Part shown: in pieces, positions 32,758-42,474 of the stretch
Layout: each line of letters starts with the position of its first letter
Numbering within the stretch: the first letter of the stretch is position 1
Assembly (NCBI RefSeq): GCF_025993685.1
Contig: NZ_DAJPEN010000001.1
Location: 2,666,001-2,730,000, forward strand
Length of the DNA: 64,000 nucleotides
Direction: 5' to 3'
Source: Bacteroides mediterraneensis
GTDB lineage: Bacteria; Bacteroidota; Bacteroidia; Bacteroidales; Bacteroidaceae
Notes under the pieces: model-generated
Databases searched by the model: none
The model's input: only the letters and a program-made list of their open reading frames with translations
What the model was told of the DNA's origin: nothing
Program-made: the position numbers and the translations under genes

Positions 32758-35361
32758 CTAAAACAAAATGTACGCACCCACCATGATATTCCTCGGACGA
32801 ATCGTATAGCTCCGGCTTATTTTAGTGGCATCCGGCAGGAAGGTCGTATAGGCGTATTCCTTTTCGTTGAACAGGTTGTTCAGATGAAAGTCTATGTGCA
32901 GCCGTTTCGTCGCCTTATAAGTGGCCTGTATGTCCCCTAAAAAGAAATGCCGGGTATCGGTCTGGCTTATTTTGTTGGCAAAGTGTTCTCCACATACCGT
33001 AAAGCTCCATTTTTCGGAAGGCAGGAACCTGACAGAAAGCTTCTGCTGAAGCTGGTAGGTTTTCTCCTTCTCCTCACTGTCACTAATGTGAAACCTGGTA
33101 TGCGAGAATCCCATCCGATAATTGACGTTCATCCACGAAAGGACATTCATGTCGATTTCCGGACTCAGGGTGAAATTATCCTGACGGCTCTCCACCTTCC
33201 CTTCGCTTCGGAACAGGAATGCATCCCTGCGTGACCATCCGCCATCCAGCGTAAACTTTGCCTTCGCCCATCCGGTAGCCTTGGTGACACTGAAGTCCAG
33301 ATTCGTCGTATTCGCTTTCTGCGGAACATCCACATATCTTGACAAAATATACTGGTCCTGCATCCGCTGAGACACGGTGTACGGCGAACGGTTCCAGGAT
33401 TTTCGGAACCTGATGCTGGAAAAGAACTCGCTCAGCGGTATATTGTATTCTATTCCGCCACCCACAGACGCATCCACCGTATGAAAGAAATCTGTCAGTC
33501 CTTCCGTCAGTGTACGGTAAGTGGTCAGCACGGAGCCGGGATAGAAGCCGGACAGACTGACCGGATTCTCCCTGTAGTCTCCTCTGGCCTGAATCTTCAT
33601 CCTGCTGTTCAATCGATATTCCGCATAAAGTGAGGTCTGCCATGAAAGCTTGTCGTGGCGCAATGTGCTGTTGTCCGCCTCACTGCGATAATGGTAATAA
33701 TTGAGGGGAAGGCTCAGGGTGGCGACCAGCTTCTCATCCTGGTATTTCATTTCCGGACTGAAACCGGCCTTGACAAATCCCATCTCCATATTGTTCCGTT
33801 CCGCCACATTCGCTGCCTCCAAACCGTATGAATCCGATTCGAACTTCCGGAACATACCGCCAAGACTGGACTTGAAGTCAAAAGTGAAAAGGCCACTCAC
33901 CGCACCCCAACTGACGGAATTGTCTGTAAAAAATTCTGAGGGCCGGATATGCTGCATGACAGCCGATTCCTCCCTGGATACACTCAGTCTTTGCGGCTGA
34001 GCCTGATACAAAAGATAAGAAGCGAAATTGACGAATTTCTTCCCGTTTCTTTTCATCAGAAACAGGTCGTTGGCGAGTTTCTTCCCTCCCTCATACATAT
34101 TCTGGCTGTTAGACTGATAGCCGCCTAACCGCACGTCCCGGTCTTTCCAGTCCAGTGTCACATCCAGATTCTCCGTAAGGTTGTAGTCGCTCCTGTTGAT
34201 TTCAGTAGAGACCTTCCCATTGAGCACATTCTTGTGAAAATTTCCGTCTTCCACTTCATCCATCCTCCATTGCTCATTGCCGGCCGGGTCATAATAAACG
34301 CTTTGGGTCTTCTTCAAGGTATTCTCACGATGGTTCTGATAGGTCAGACTGAACTTTATATCCTGACCGCTCTTCAACTTAAACAGATTGTGAGATGTCA
34401 CCTGATGCGTCCGGTTCTGAAGTTCACGCTCTCTCGACAGACCCAATGAATAAGGTGGTGTGATATCAATATACTCCCTCAATAGATTGGGGGCATTGAT
34501 TATTTCATTGCGATTGAAGGAGTTCAATTCCTTTGAGATGTCCTGTCCCGTATTGTTTGATTTCAGGGTATTCAAGGTTTGAAACCCTTTGCTGAAACGC
34601 ATGGCCGTTCCTTCTCCATTCCACAGTCCTTCCCCGTCTCCGAGACCTCCTGCCGCCTTCAAGGTGCCGATCCATTTCATCCTGGCCCCGGATTTCAATC
34701 TCAGGTTAATGGCAGCCTGGTCGGAAAAGACAAGCCCTTCGAGCACCTTTATGGGCTGATGGTTCTGCATGACCTCCACGCTTGCCACATCCTTCTGAGG
34801 TATATTGTTGGTGGCTATTCCATACTGGGTGCCCAACAGGTTGCTGTTCTCTATATAGAAACGGTTAATCGGTACTCCATTGTAGCTTATTTTACCGTCT
34901 TCCAATGTCTTTATACCGGGAAGCCTTTTCAGAACATCTCCGATGGCGCGGTCTCCCTCCTTTGAATAAAGCTGCACGTCATACTTTATCGTATCTCCCT
35001 GCAGGCGGACCCTCGGTGCTTTTACCACCACTTCCTTGATTTCTATATCCTGAGGAGACAGAAAGACTTCCATTTCTTTCCCTTCTTCCAGTCTCTTCTT
35101 GCAGGTTTCATAGCCGATGCATGAGAACCGGACATACATGGGGGCGGTCAGATTTTCAGCCAATTGGATGGCAAACCGGCCATCTTCTCCGGTTGTCCCG
35201 AACTTGACAAGCTTGTTTGTCTCTTCTACATAAACCATCACATTCACTCTTCCAATAGGCAAAGCAGTCGCCTTATCGGAAACCTTTCCCGAGAGGGTAC
35301 GTGATTGGGCGTTTACAAGAAACGGAACATACAGCATCAAGAGAAGAAGTGTGCTCTTCAT
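32758..35361 (-). CDS. TonB-dependent-receptor-like outer membrane protein with carboxypeptidase-regulatory domain
   Basis: The 867-aa protein has a signal peptide (about 1-19, ...FLVNAQ), then a CarboxypepD_reg-like domain (about 20-105, LSGKVSDKATALPIGRVNVMV). The plug (about 108-210) contains VVVKAPRVRLQGDTIKYDV, IGDVLKRLPGIKTLEDGKISYNG and VASVEVMQNHQP. A long beta-barrel follows, ending in the aromatic-terminal strand NIMVGAYILF. The start is set by the signal peptide; an open frame runs 38 codons upstream into the preceding gene. With the two GLPGLI proteins it forms a common Bacteroidetes module of unknown cargo. Confidence 0.82.
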   Translation of the reverse strand: MKSTLLLLMLYVPFLVNAQSRTLSGKVSDKATALPIGRVNVMVYVEETNKLVKFGTTGEDGRFAIQLAENLTAPMYVRFSCIGYETCKKRLEEGKEMEVFLSPQDIEIKEVVVKAPRVRLQGDTIKYDVQLYSKEGDRAIGDVLKRLPGIKTLEDGKISYNGVPINRFYIENSNLLGTQYGIATNNIPQKDVASVEVMQNHQPIKVLEGLVFSDQAAINLRLKSGARMKWIGTLKAAGGLGDGEGLWNGEGTAMRFSKGFQTLNTLKSNNTGQDISKELNSFNRNEIINAPNLLREYIDITPPYSLGLSRERELQNRTHQVTSHNLFKLKSGQDIKFSLTYQNHRENTLKKTQSVYYDPAGNEQWRMDEVEDGNFHKNVLNGKVSTEINRSDYNLTENLDVTLDWKDRDVRLGGYQSNSQNMYEGGKKLANDLFLMKRNGKKFVNFASYLLYQAQPQRLSVSREESAVMQHIRPSEFFTDNSVSWGAVSGLFTFDFKSSLGGMFRKFESDSYGLEAANVAERNNMEMGFVKAGFSPEMKYQDEKLVATLSLPLNYYHYRSEADNSTLRHDKLSWQTSLYAEYRLNSRMKIQARGDYRENPVSLSGFYPGSVLTTYRTLTEGLTDFFHTVDASVGGGIEYNIPLSEFFSSIRFRKSWNRSPYTVSQRMQDQYILSRYVDVPQKANTTNLDFSVTKATGWAKAKFTLDGGWSRRDAFLFRSEGKVESRQDNFTLSPEIDMNVLSWMNVNYRMGFSHTRFHISDSEEKEKTYQLQQKLSVRFLPSEKWSFTVCGEHFANKISQTDTRHFFLGDIQATYKATKRLHIDFHLNNLFNEKEYAYTTFLPDATKISRSYTIRPRNIMVGAYILF

Positions 35362-35378
35362 CGCATTGTCAAGGTTTA

Positions 35379-35705
35379 TCAATGAGTCTTTCTGTCTACA
35401 TATTCTTTGTTTATCACCTCCTGACTCACCAGTTTTCCATCCTGAAAAGTAAATGCCGTAGTCAAAGTGTACCATTCCCGGTCATAAAGACTTTCCTGAT
35501 ACAGCAACCGTTCAAGGGGACGGTTATGTATATCCATTGTCATTTCCTTCGCGTAGGGTTCACCGACAAGTGCCAAAAAATCCTTTTTACTCATTCCAAT
35601 TTCAATCTTTTCGGAAGTGAACTTACTGTTTTGCACTCCCAAAAGGGACGCACAGCCCACCTGCATGATGCAGCAAGTCAGCAGAACAATTAGTTTAAGT
35701 CTCAT
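35379..35705 (-). CDS. small SmpA/OmlA (BamE)-like lipoprotein
   Basis: The 108-aa lipoprotein has a lipobox MQVGC (about Cys18), then a small alpha/beta domain with the BamE-like motif IEIGMSKKDFLALVGEPYAKEM and two following strands (REWYTLTTAFTFQDGKLVS). Such domains help build or stabilise outer membrane barrels, or act as small chaperone-like inhibitors. It lies 17 nt upstream of the receptor-like barrel at 35361. Family match is by eye. Confidence 0.65.
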   Translation of the reverse strand: MRLKLIVLLTCCIMQVGCASLLGVQNSKFTSEKIEIGMSKKDFLALVGEPYAKEMTMDIHNRPLERLLYQESLYDREWYTLTTAFTFQDGKLVSQEVINKEYVDRKTH

Positions 35706-35790
35706 ATTATACAAATTCATCTGTAATCCTTTATGGGTAAGATTCTGTGTCTAATTTATATGTTTATTTTGGAATAAAAAGAATACGAGT

Positions 35791-36321
35791 TCACTTTTTA
35801 TCTTTCTTAAAAATTGGTCTTATATATTTCTTGAAGATTTTGTCTACTTCAATAGGGGTGGAGTTATTCAGCATATCGTACATTCTGCCCGTGGAAGGTC
35901 TAAGGGTATGTCCGTAATCTGTCTGAATCTTTTTGCTCAGGTCCGGACCCTCATTCATAATGAGCTCTGGAGGACGACCTTCCATAGTCACATCATATAC
36001 AGGGTCCTCTCCCCGCTTTGTCCAGATGGAATAAGGACACATACGGATATATCCCTTTGGCTTCCTCACCATAAAGGTGTCTGTCAAACTTCGGGGGATA
36101 CCTCTTTCGAATGGGTTGTCCACTTCCATCCATTTCTTTTCCAACGGAGCTTCCAGAGGCTTGTTATAATGCTCCATATTCTCTGGAAGGAAGTCAAACT
36201 GAATGTGCTTTATCGCTTCCTCATTCAGCTTGATTTCCTTATCTTCCTTCTGCTGGCCCATTGCCGGTATCACTCCCAGCAAAAAGGAATTCAAAACCAT
36301 ATAGCGTTGGATACTGTTCAT
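35791..36321 (-). CDS. exported protein of unknown function (DUF4858-like)
   Basis: The 176-aa protein has an N-terminal hydrophobic stretch with a likely signal cleavage at PAMGQQ (about residue 22). The mature part is charged and has no known motif; it reads KGYIRMCPYSIWTKRGEDPVYDV in the middle and ends in a basic tail. It may belong to a small Bacteroidetes family such as DUF4858, but I am not sure. It is 10 nt from the barrel gene at 38656, so co-expressed. Confidence 0.5.
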   Translation of the reverse strand: MNSIQRYMVLNSFLLGVIPAMGQQKEDKEIKLNEEAIKHIQFDFLPENMEHYNKPLEAPLEKKWMEVDNPFERGIPRSLTDTFMVRKPKGYIRMCPYSIWTKRGEDPVYDVTMEGRPPELIMNEGPDLSKKIQTDYGHTLRPSTGRMYDMLNNSTPIEVDKIFKKYIRPIFKKDKK

Positions 36322-36331
36322 TCGTCGTTTT

Positions 36332-38656
36332 CTATTGATTACCCATATTCAACCGCGACATTTCACTTTCAGCCGCACTCTGGTTGTTCATTGTCCGTTC
36401 GATACGGAAACGGTAGGTGATTGTAAAGCCGATTTTCCGCGTATCATCCTTTCCGACACTGTACATGATAATATCATTCAGACGGGCTGAAGCACGTGTA
36501 TTGTTCTTGTTGAAGATGTCGTACCCATCCAGCGAAAGCTGAAGCCTGTCATTCAGGAACGATTTCTTCAGGCTCAGGTTGAAGGAGGTATAACTCTTCG
36601 ATTCGTACAACTGATAATATCCTTTGGACCCATAATTAAAATCGGCAGACAACAGGAATCCGGAAGGAAGTGTGAAACTGTTGTTGAAGTTCAGCATTAC
36701 CAGCGGGCGTCCTGCTTTCAGGGTAGTTCCACTCGGCCCTGGGTAATGGAAGAAGGTTTTCATGCAAGTCAGCGTGAGGGAAGGCATCCACCACTTCACA
36801 GGATATTGCACATTGACCATACCCGTCAGATTGTGCATTTTATCGAAATTATCCGTGTAGCTGACCGTCACCGCCGAGTTCCCCGGCATACTGTAGAAAG
36901 CCGTAACCAGCGGATCACGGGTAAGGGTATAATTCAAATTCAGGAACAGAAACTTATAAAACAGCATATAGTTCAGGTCGTGAGTCAGGGCCTGCTTCAG
37001 ATAAAGATTTCCTTTCTGATAGGTAAACCGGTCTGTGTACACCGCATTGTCGTTCATCACATCAAACGGCGGACGTTCCGTATGAATGGAGTAAGTAAGG
37101 GACTGTTGCAACTTCTCCGTATTATAACCCAGCGATACAGAGGGCAGTAGATTGTGATAAGTCTGGTCCTGGCTTTTGTTCTCATGGGTTTCTTTCAGGT
37201 CACTCCGTATCTGTTCGTAGCGCAAGCCTGCCCCCAACGACAGGTTCTTCCAGGTATAATCGTATGACAGGTAGACCGAATTCTTCATCTCCGTATTACG
37301 TGTACGGCCATTATTCAACGCACGGACATATTCTATATAGTCGGTTCCGCTGGTGTGGCTGAAATCGTAACCGAGGCTGAAAGTTCCCGCCTTCTCCGTT
37401 TCATACGATAAAGAGAACTTGGCCGCAAACAAATCCCAGTCTGCCTTGCGGTAATAGTCCATAGAGGTTTCCGAGCGGTCACTTTCCCATTCACGGATAT
37501 TACCCTGGCTACGGTCGGTCTTATGAAGATAATCTCCGTATACGTTCATCCTCCAACCGTTCTCCCAGTCGTTTGTATAATACAGATTAAGATGGTTGCT
37601 CACCGACTTGTCACCCACCTCACTGAGATTCCTGATGAAGGTAGAAACTCCTTTGTCTGGTATCATGGAAAGGGTATCGTTCGAGAAGGTGTTGCCCTGA
37701 CTGTATTTGCCTTCATATTTCAACCCGATTTCCGATTCCGGCGAAAAATGATAAGAGACCCCTCCCGTATAGGCATGGCTTTCTTGAAAGATCCGCTTTC
37801 GGTTCAGGTTGGTCAGGTTCCAGACAGTATCACTTTGGGTCTGCTGGTAGATGTCAAGATCCGAATCCTTCTTTCCACGGTTATAATTGTAGGAGAGAAA
37901 GAAATCCCAGTTCTTATAGTTGTAACTTCCGTTCATCTGATAATTCTGACTGAAATGCGTTCCCTGCAACAGATTCCCCTTGACATTAAAGGCCAGTCCT
38001 TCCCCCAGCCGTTTGGTCTTGATTTCAATCACCGCCCGCTGCTCCGAATGATAGCGCACGCCTGTATTCGTAACCAGCTTGACGGATTGAATCTGGTCGA
38101 TAGCCAGATTATCCAGTTCGGTCCGGTCCGTCACCTCCCTGCCGTTGAAATAATAGGTGGGTGTTCCCTTCCCGATTACTTCAATGTCGCTGCCCCGCTG
38201 CTGTATGCCCGGTATCTTACAAAGCAGGTCATTCAGCGTGGTTTCTTTGGCGAGAATCGTATTCGGCACATCGGCTATGAGGCCATCCCGGTCCAGCTTG
38301 AATGGCTTCTTGTACGCGGTCACCTCCACTCCTTCCAGCTCCGTCTGTGCCACTTCCATCCGCACCACCGGCAAAGTTAGATTCGCGCTGATTTGAATAT
38401 TTTTATACTGTGTCTTATAACCGAGATAAGAATAGCGAATAAGATAGTTACCCCCGGCAATCGATGTGCTGTATACCCCGCAAGAATCGGATACCGCTCC
38501 GCTGACAAGGGTACTGTCCGACTGGTTCAGGAATGCCACATTCACCATTGGCATCACTACATTCTCTGAGTCCATGATTTTTCCTTTGACAGCATACTGA
38601 CTGTAAGCCGGCAGCAAAATCAGGCTGGCTATTATAGTAAAAAATGACTTTTTCAT
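36332..38656 (-). CDS. outer membrane beta-barrel protein (OMP_b-brl_3/TonB-receptor-like)
   Basis: The 774-aa protein has a signal peptide (about 1-19), a CarboxypepD_reg-like domain (about 22-105, VKGKIMDSENVVMPMVNVAF) and a plug-like part (about 110-210, LNDLLCKIPGIQQRGSDIEV, PTYYFNGREVTDRTELDNL, IQSVKLVTNTGVRYHSEQ). A barrel to about 750 follows with the last strand IGFTITYRFRIE. After the barrel there is a short polar tail. This matches the OMP_b-brl_3 proteins rather than SusC. No lipoprotein lid gene of the SusD kind is beside it. Confidence 0.8.
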   Translation of the reverse strand: MKKSFFTIIASLILLPAYSQYAVKGKIMDSENVVMPMVNVAFLNQSDSTLVSGAVSDSCGVYSTSIAGGNYLIRYSYLGYKTQYKNIQISANLTLPVVRMEVAQTELEGVEVTAYKKPFKLDRDGLIADVPNTILAKETTLNDLLCKIPGIQQRGSDIEVIGKGTPTYYFNGREVTDRTELDNLAIDQIQSVKLVTNTGVRYHSEQRAVIEIKTKRLGEGLAFNVKGNLLQGTHFSQNYQMNGSYNYKNWDFFLSYNYNRGKKDSDLDIYQQTQSDTVWNLTNLNRKRIFQESHAYTGGVSYHFSPESEIGLKYEGKYSQGNTFSNDTLSMIPDKGVSTFIRNLSEVGDKSVSNHLNLYYTNDWENGWRMNVYGDYLHKTDRSQGNIREWESDRSETSMDYYRKADWDLFAAKFSLSYETEKAGTFSLGYDFSHTSGTDYIEYVRALNNGRTRNTEMKNSVYLSYDYTWKNLSLGAGLRYEQIRSDLKETHENKSQDQTYHNLLPSVSLGYNTEKLQQSLTYSIHTERPPFDVMNDNAVYTDRFTYQKGNLYLKQALTHDLNYMLFYKFLFLNLNYTLTRDPLVTAFYSMPGNSAVTVSYTDNFDKMHNLTGMVNVQYPVKWWMPSLTLTCMKTFFHYPGPSGTTLKAGRPLVMLNFNNSFTLPSGFLLSADFNYGSKGYYQLYESKSYTSFNLSLKKSFLNDRLQLSLDGYDIFNKNNTRASARLNDIIMYSVGKDDTRKIGFTITYRFRIERTMNNQSAAESEMSRLNMGNQ

Positions 38657-38664
38657 GAATTAAA

Positions 38665-39768
38665 TCAAGACTTGCTATTGGCCAGCTCCTCCAATTTCTT
38701 TTTCAATAACCCATTGTGAAGCTGGTTTGCCACAATCTCCCCGTTACTATTAATCAGAATACCATGCGGTATGCCGGAGAAAGGAAAATTCTCTTTCACC
38801 CTTTGGCCTTCCGTTGTGTCAATCAAAGAATTAAACTTTATCTGATATTTTTTCATGGCTGCCTGAAAATCATCCCTGTTCTTGTCTATCGAAATCAGAA
38901 GAATATCCAGTCCTTTTTCCTTATACTGACTGTATGTCTTTTCCAGCTCAGGAAACTCTGCAATACAGGGAGCACAGCCGGAAGACCATAAGTCGATATA
39001 CAGGTATCCGTTTTGAGGGATAAACGAGGAAAGCTTCCTTCTTACTCCATCGACATCCGGAAATTCCATATCCTTTATCTTCGTACCAATCTTGGCATCC
39101 AGTTCCTTCTGTTTCCGGTCCATATCCAGGCGAAGCTCATAGTACCATTGTACTTTTTTGTCGGCTTTCACTTCTTCCGGCAGTGTAGGATAGGTTTCAA
39201 GAAAATGAGGGTCATACACAGAACCGATTTCATTGACAAATACAGTCCTGCCCACGATATTGTGTATATTGTCAAGCTGAAACTTTACTTTATACTCGGT
39301 GTAGACCTGCGCCAAAGAATCATACACCGATGTATCCGGATTGTCTTTTCCTTCTATGCTCCTGCGGTATTCCCTCTCCCCCATTTTTTCAATCCTACGG
39401 GTTTCTGTCAGGTAACCGTTGTAAAGGTCATTCATGGGTGTGCCTGATACATGAAAAGCTGAGTCAAATGCTATTTTTACCGTCCCTTTTTCGGGAAACA
39501 ACATTCCCCTCACTGGATTCAGCGTGTCATTGACTGAGAGATAATAGGCCATTTCAGGATTCTCCTCTAAACTGAAATTAAATTTCCCATGAAGTAAGGT
39601 ATCACGCCCTACAGTAACCACTGAATCATTCTGAAGATAATATAACTTTACGGGAGTTCCATCAGCACAATCTTGGCATACACCTTCGATATTTACTACT
39701 TGGTGATTTTCACAACCTGCCGTGACGATAGCCCACACGACAGCCCAAAAGAGATTGACAGACTTCAT
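38665..39768 (-). CDS. TlpA-type thioredoxin lipoprotein with DUF4369-like N-terminal domain
   Basis: The 367-aa protein has a lipobox VTAGC (Cys19), then a beta domain of the DUF4369 kind (about 28-125, VNIEGVCQDCADGTPVKLYYL), a helical linker and a thioredoxin domain (about 230-365). The redox motif is SSGCAPC (Cys265, Cys268) with a cis-Pro in SGIPHG. It would be a periplasmic thiol-disulfide enzyme. There is a promoter-like element just upstream, so this and the following genes may also be expressed apart from the first half of the operon. Confidence 0.85.
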   Translation of the reverse strand: MKSVNLFWAVVWAIVTAGCENHQVVNIEGVCQDCADGTPVKLYYLQNDSVVTVGRDTLLHGKFNFSLEENPEMAYYLSVNDTLNPVRGMLFPEKGTVKIAFDSAFHVSGTPMNDLYNGYLTETRRIEKMGEREYRRSIEGKDNPDTSVYDSLAQVYTEYKVKFQLDNIHNIVGRTVFVNEIGSVYDPHFLETYPTLPEEVKADKKVQWYYELRLDMDRKQKELDAKIGTKIKDMEFPDVDGVRRKLSSFIPQNGYLYIDLWSSGCAPCIAEFPELEKTYSQYKEKGLDILLISIDKNRDDFQAAMKKYQIKFNSLIDTTEGQRVKENFPFSGIPHGILINSNGEIVANQLHNGLLKKKLEELANSKS

Positions 39769-39796
39769 TATAAAATATGATTTTAAGAACTGTCCT

Positions 39797-39804
39797 CAAA
39801 AGTA
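39797..39804 (-). promoter_or_regulatory. internal -7 promoter element in the ECF operon
   Basis: Reads TACTTTTG on the minus strand, a full consensus match 29 nt before the TlpA-like gene and in the widest gap (122 nt) of the operon. Confidence 0.5.
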
Positions 39805-39890
39805 GATATTATCTACGGAATGCCAGTCCACCCGTCTCCTAAATTATCCTTTCAACAAACGATGAATGTTTAATGAATCACAAAAAGCTT

Positions 39891-40664
39891 TTATTTGTGG
39901 ATGATACTCCGCATCCCCTCATAAAACAAGCCTCCCACGTCTACCCCTAACTTGAACTTTTTGAATTTATAAGAAGGCACCACTACCGGCATCGTTTCCC
40001 ATCCTGTCCGTGAATCATAAAACCTTTGTACCCCTACATCCACTCCCAAACGCTCTGTAAAGCCGTAGCCTATGGTGGCTCCATAATAGGTATTGTTGAA
40101 ATTGTATCTGTTATCCGGACTATAGGCACCAAATACCGTCAGATGGACTTTATCCATGGGACGAAACGTCATAGCACCAGATACCCCGAACGACTGACCG
40201 ATACTATAAGGTAAAGTATATTTTGTGGCATTGATTCCCGCATACACCTCCAAAAAATCATTGATTTGCCGCTGGTACACCCACCCCAGCCGGTTCACCC
40301 TACCGATACCAGGCAAGGTAGTCTGCATACCTTCCCCATAGAAATAAGGGGCAAACTGCCCGTATGCCTGATAGTCTCCCCAAAACATGGGAGAAGGGTT
40401 CACATAATAGGACGGGATGTAAAAAGGTTTCTTCAACTTAGAATCAAAGTTTCCTACTGAATCCGGCTTTATTTCCAGATTTTCTCCATGGTCCTTTATT
40501 TTCACTCTATCCATGGACGGGTCAATGGACAGGAGGCCCTCACCCCCATCTTTTCCCAACCCTGCATCAAGTTTTATCGTATCTTTTTTGATACTTTCTT
40601 GTCCGAAAACCTGCGTACAGGACAGTCCTAAAAGCATAAAAAACACAAGTACCGATTTCATCAT
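39891..40664 (-). CDS. predicted outer membrane beta-barrel protein
   Basis: The 257-aa protein has a signal peptide (about 1-21, ...TQVFGQ), an unstructured charged stretch (about 22-75), and then alternating hydrophobic strands with many Tyr, Phe and Gly (YAGINATKYTLPYSIGQSFGVSG, TVFGAYSP), typical of a small beta-barrel. No family recognised. MM start; the second Met may be used. It lies 18 nt downstream of the hidden lipoprotein gene. Confidence 0.6.
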   Translation of the reverse strand: MMKSVLVFFMLLGLSCTQVFGQESIKKDTIKLDAGLGKDGGEGLLSIDPSMDRVKIKDHGENLEIKPDSVGNFDSKLKKPFYIPSYYVNPSPMFWGDYQAYGQFAPYFYGEGMQTTLPGIGRVNRLGWVYQRQINDFLEVYAGINATKYTLPYSIGQSFGVSGAMTFRPMDKVHLTVFGAYSPDNRYNFNNTYYGATIGYGFTERLGVDVGVQRFYDSRTGWETMPVVVPSYKFKKFKLGVDVGGLFYEGMRSIIHK

Positions 40665-40682
40665 TCAAACATTTAAAAGCAA

Positions 40683-40811
40683 TCACTTCAAAGTTACTTT
40701 AATTTTTTCATTCTGGCTATATGGATTGCAGGTTAAACTTGCACAACTGGGTAAAAAAAGAATTACAGCGCCCCACATCAATACAAATCCTATTTTACTT
40801 TTATTTTTCAT
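40683..40811 (-). CDS. 42-residue lipoprotein, not called by usual gene size limits
   Basis: ATG at 40811-40809, TGA at 40685-40683. The product starts MKNKSKIGFVLMWGAVILF, a basic tip and a hydrophobic run, followed by LPSC (Cys23), a likely lipobox. The mature part is only 20 residues: CASLTCNPYSQNEKIKVTLK. It fills the gap between two operon genes, 27 nt after the one before and 18 nt ahead of the next, exactly the spacing of the other genes here. No known family. A role as a small partner of the neighbouring barrels is possible; a chance frame is less likely given the signal and spacing. Confidence 0.65.
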   Translation of the reverse strand: MKNKSKIGFVLMWGAVILFLPSCASLTCNPYSQNEKIKVTLK

Positions 40812-40838
40812 TGCAGTTACCATTTACGGATTGGATAA

Positions 40839-41471
40839 TTAAAAATAATACGTCAAGGAAGCCACAAACGTCCTGAATTTGGTATCCGGATTATGCTGAT
40901 AAGCCTTCGTCATGCCCCAGTCATATCCTATGGCTATCTGTACATGGCGGGCTATCTCCACTCCGGCACGAAAGCCCGCTCCCCAGTCGAAGCGGGGCAT
41001 CGTTCCGTCCTTAAATACATTAGAGGAAACTGCCTTGACGACTTCCGGCTCTCCGAGCCTGCTGCTTATCTGCTTCATTTGACCGAACAGACCGACATTG
41101 AAGTGAGGGCCGGCATCCAAAAACAGACTGACATTCTTCCCGACCTGCAGTTTATAACCTAAGTGAATGGGAATATGAAGATAGTAAGGCGTACTTTCAT
41201 ATTCGTAAGTATTTTCGTTCATCACATAATAATAAGGACTTTTCCAGCCGTAGGAGGAAAACATCAGTCCCATATCCACATACACCCCTTTCGCCGCCTC
41301 ACGGAAGGCATATTCTCCTTTCAGTCCGGCATGAAAACCGGATTTAGGCATGTTTTCCTTGGTGGAGTGATAATTATATCCTCCTGAAAGTCCGTACCTG
41401 AACTCCTGTGCCTGTACCGAGGCAAACAACGACACACATAGAGCCAGCGTAAATAAAAATCTTGTCTTCAT
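40839..41471 (-). CDS. PorT-like/porin-family outer membrane beta-barrel protein
   Basis: The 210-aa protein has a signal peptide (about 1-21, ...FASVQAQ) and then an eight-strand-type barrel of the outer membrane beta-barrel superfamily: FRYGLSGGYNYHSTKENM, GFHAGLKGEYAFREAAKGVYVDMGLMFSSY, YYLHIPIHLGYKL, FLDAGPHFNVGLFGQ, and the end FRTFVASLTYYF. No ligand can be inferred. It is 28 nt after the DUF4249 gene. Confidence 0.75.
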   Translation of the reverse strand: MKTRFLFTLALCVSLFASVQAQEFRYGLSGGYNYHSTKENMPKSGFHAGLKGEYAFREAAKGVYVDMGLMFSSYGWKSPYYYVMNENTYEYESTPYYLHIPIHLGYKLQVGKNVSLFLDAGPHFNVGLFGQMKQISSRLGEPEVVKAVSSNVFKDGTMPRFDWGAGFRAGVEIARHVQIAIGYDWGMTKAYQHNPDTKFRTFVASLTYYF

Positions 41472-41499
41472 AATCTTATGGTTTTAAATTAATTATCAA

Positions 41500-42468
41500 T
41501 CATCCTTCTTTTTCTTTCGGAGAACTTATCCAATCACTTTCGTACACATTGCATCCTCCTAAAAGTCCGATGCCGTTTTCCACATTGGTATAATGGCTGC
41601 GGATAGGAGCCAACCCATATTTTCCCAAATCATTGTTTTGGATACGATTGAGCGCCTTCAGGTAAACGTACATTTCTTTCGACAGCTTGTACAAATAGAT
41701 TTTATAGGTGATGGTTTCCTTTTGCTCTTCATCTTCATAACCGGAATCGTAATATGTACCCACCTTCAGCGTATAACTCTTCCCCTCTATCTTGCTGTCA
41801 TCCCAACAATACAGATAGCGGTAATACTCTTTCGAGATATCGAACACATCATCAAATCCGGTCTTTTCTGAAAGCAACGGTTCCTTTTCCAAATCAAGGT
41901 CTACAGGCATATACTGTATGGTATCCCGCATTTCAGGGCTCGCATACACCGTCTTTTTCTTCTTAATGACTCTCATCCCATAATAATCTTCCGTACCGGC
42001 CCTATCGGTGAAAGAGACGCGAAACTGTATGCTCCAGCCATAATTTCCGTCTGTCAGCACCACCTCCAGTTTCTCCAATGGAAAGGCCTTCGGTATCACC
42101 GTTTGTGCCTTGGCAAGCGGCAAATCGGGATACGAGACTTCCATCTCGATACGATCATCTTCTTTCAGCCTGCCCAACACATAATACGACTGGCCCGGAA
42201 GCAACTCGGTAGCTGTTTCCGTGTATTTTATCGCTTTCTCCTCTCCGTTCAGTTTGAACACCAGCGTAGGCTTGCCGTCTGTACTTGTCTTCTGGCGGTG
42301 AATCACCCGGCTCCGGGCCACCTGTATCAAGGTCGTATCACTCCCCGTAAAAGGCATGCAGAAAAGCACGGCCTTGCTCTCGGCACCCATTTCTTTCAGA
42401 CTGAAATCGTGCGTACACGACTGGCATACAAAGACTCCTAAGAGGATAAACCACATTCTGTATCTCAT
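41500..42468 (-). CDS. DUF4249-type lipoprotein, partner of the STN-TonB receptor
   Basis: The 322-aa protein has a lipobox VCQSC (Cys18), then beta-strands typical of DUF4249 (MPFTGSDTTLIQVARSR, PGQSYYVLGRL, WSIQFRVSFTDRAGTEDYYGMRV), and the C-terminal segment LKALNRIQNNDLG, IRSHYTNVENGIGLLGGCN of that family. In Bacteroidetes this family is nearly always next to a TonB receptor with an STN domain, as here (6 nt), and likely forms its surface lid. Cargo unknown. Confidence 0.82.
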   Translation of the reverse strand: MRYRMWFILLGVFVCQSCTHDFSLKEMGAESKAVLFCMPFTGSDTTLIQVARSRVIHRQKTSTDGKPTLVFKLNGEEKAIKYTETATELLPGQSYYVLGRLKEDDRIEMEVSYPDLPLAKAQTVIPKAFPLEKLEVVLTDGNYGWSIQFRVSFTDRAGTEDYYGMRVIKKKKTVYASPEMRDTIQYMPVDLDLEKEPLLSEKTGFDDVFDISKEYYRYLYCWDDSKIEGKSYTLKVGTYYDSGYEDEEQKETITYKIYLYKLSKEMYVYLKALNRIQNNDLGKYGLAPIRSHYTNVENGIGLLGGCNVYESDWISSPKEKEG

Positions 42469-42474
42469 ACGAAT

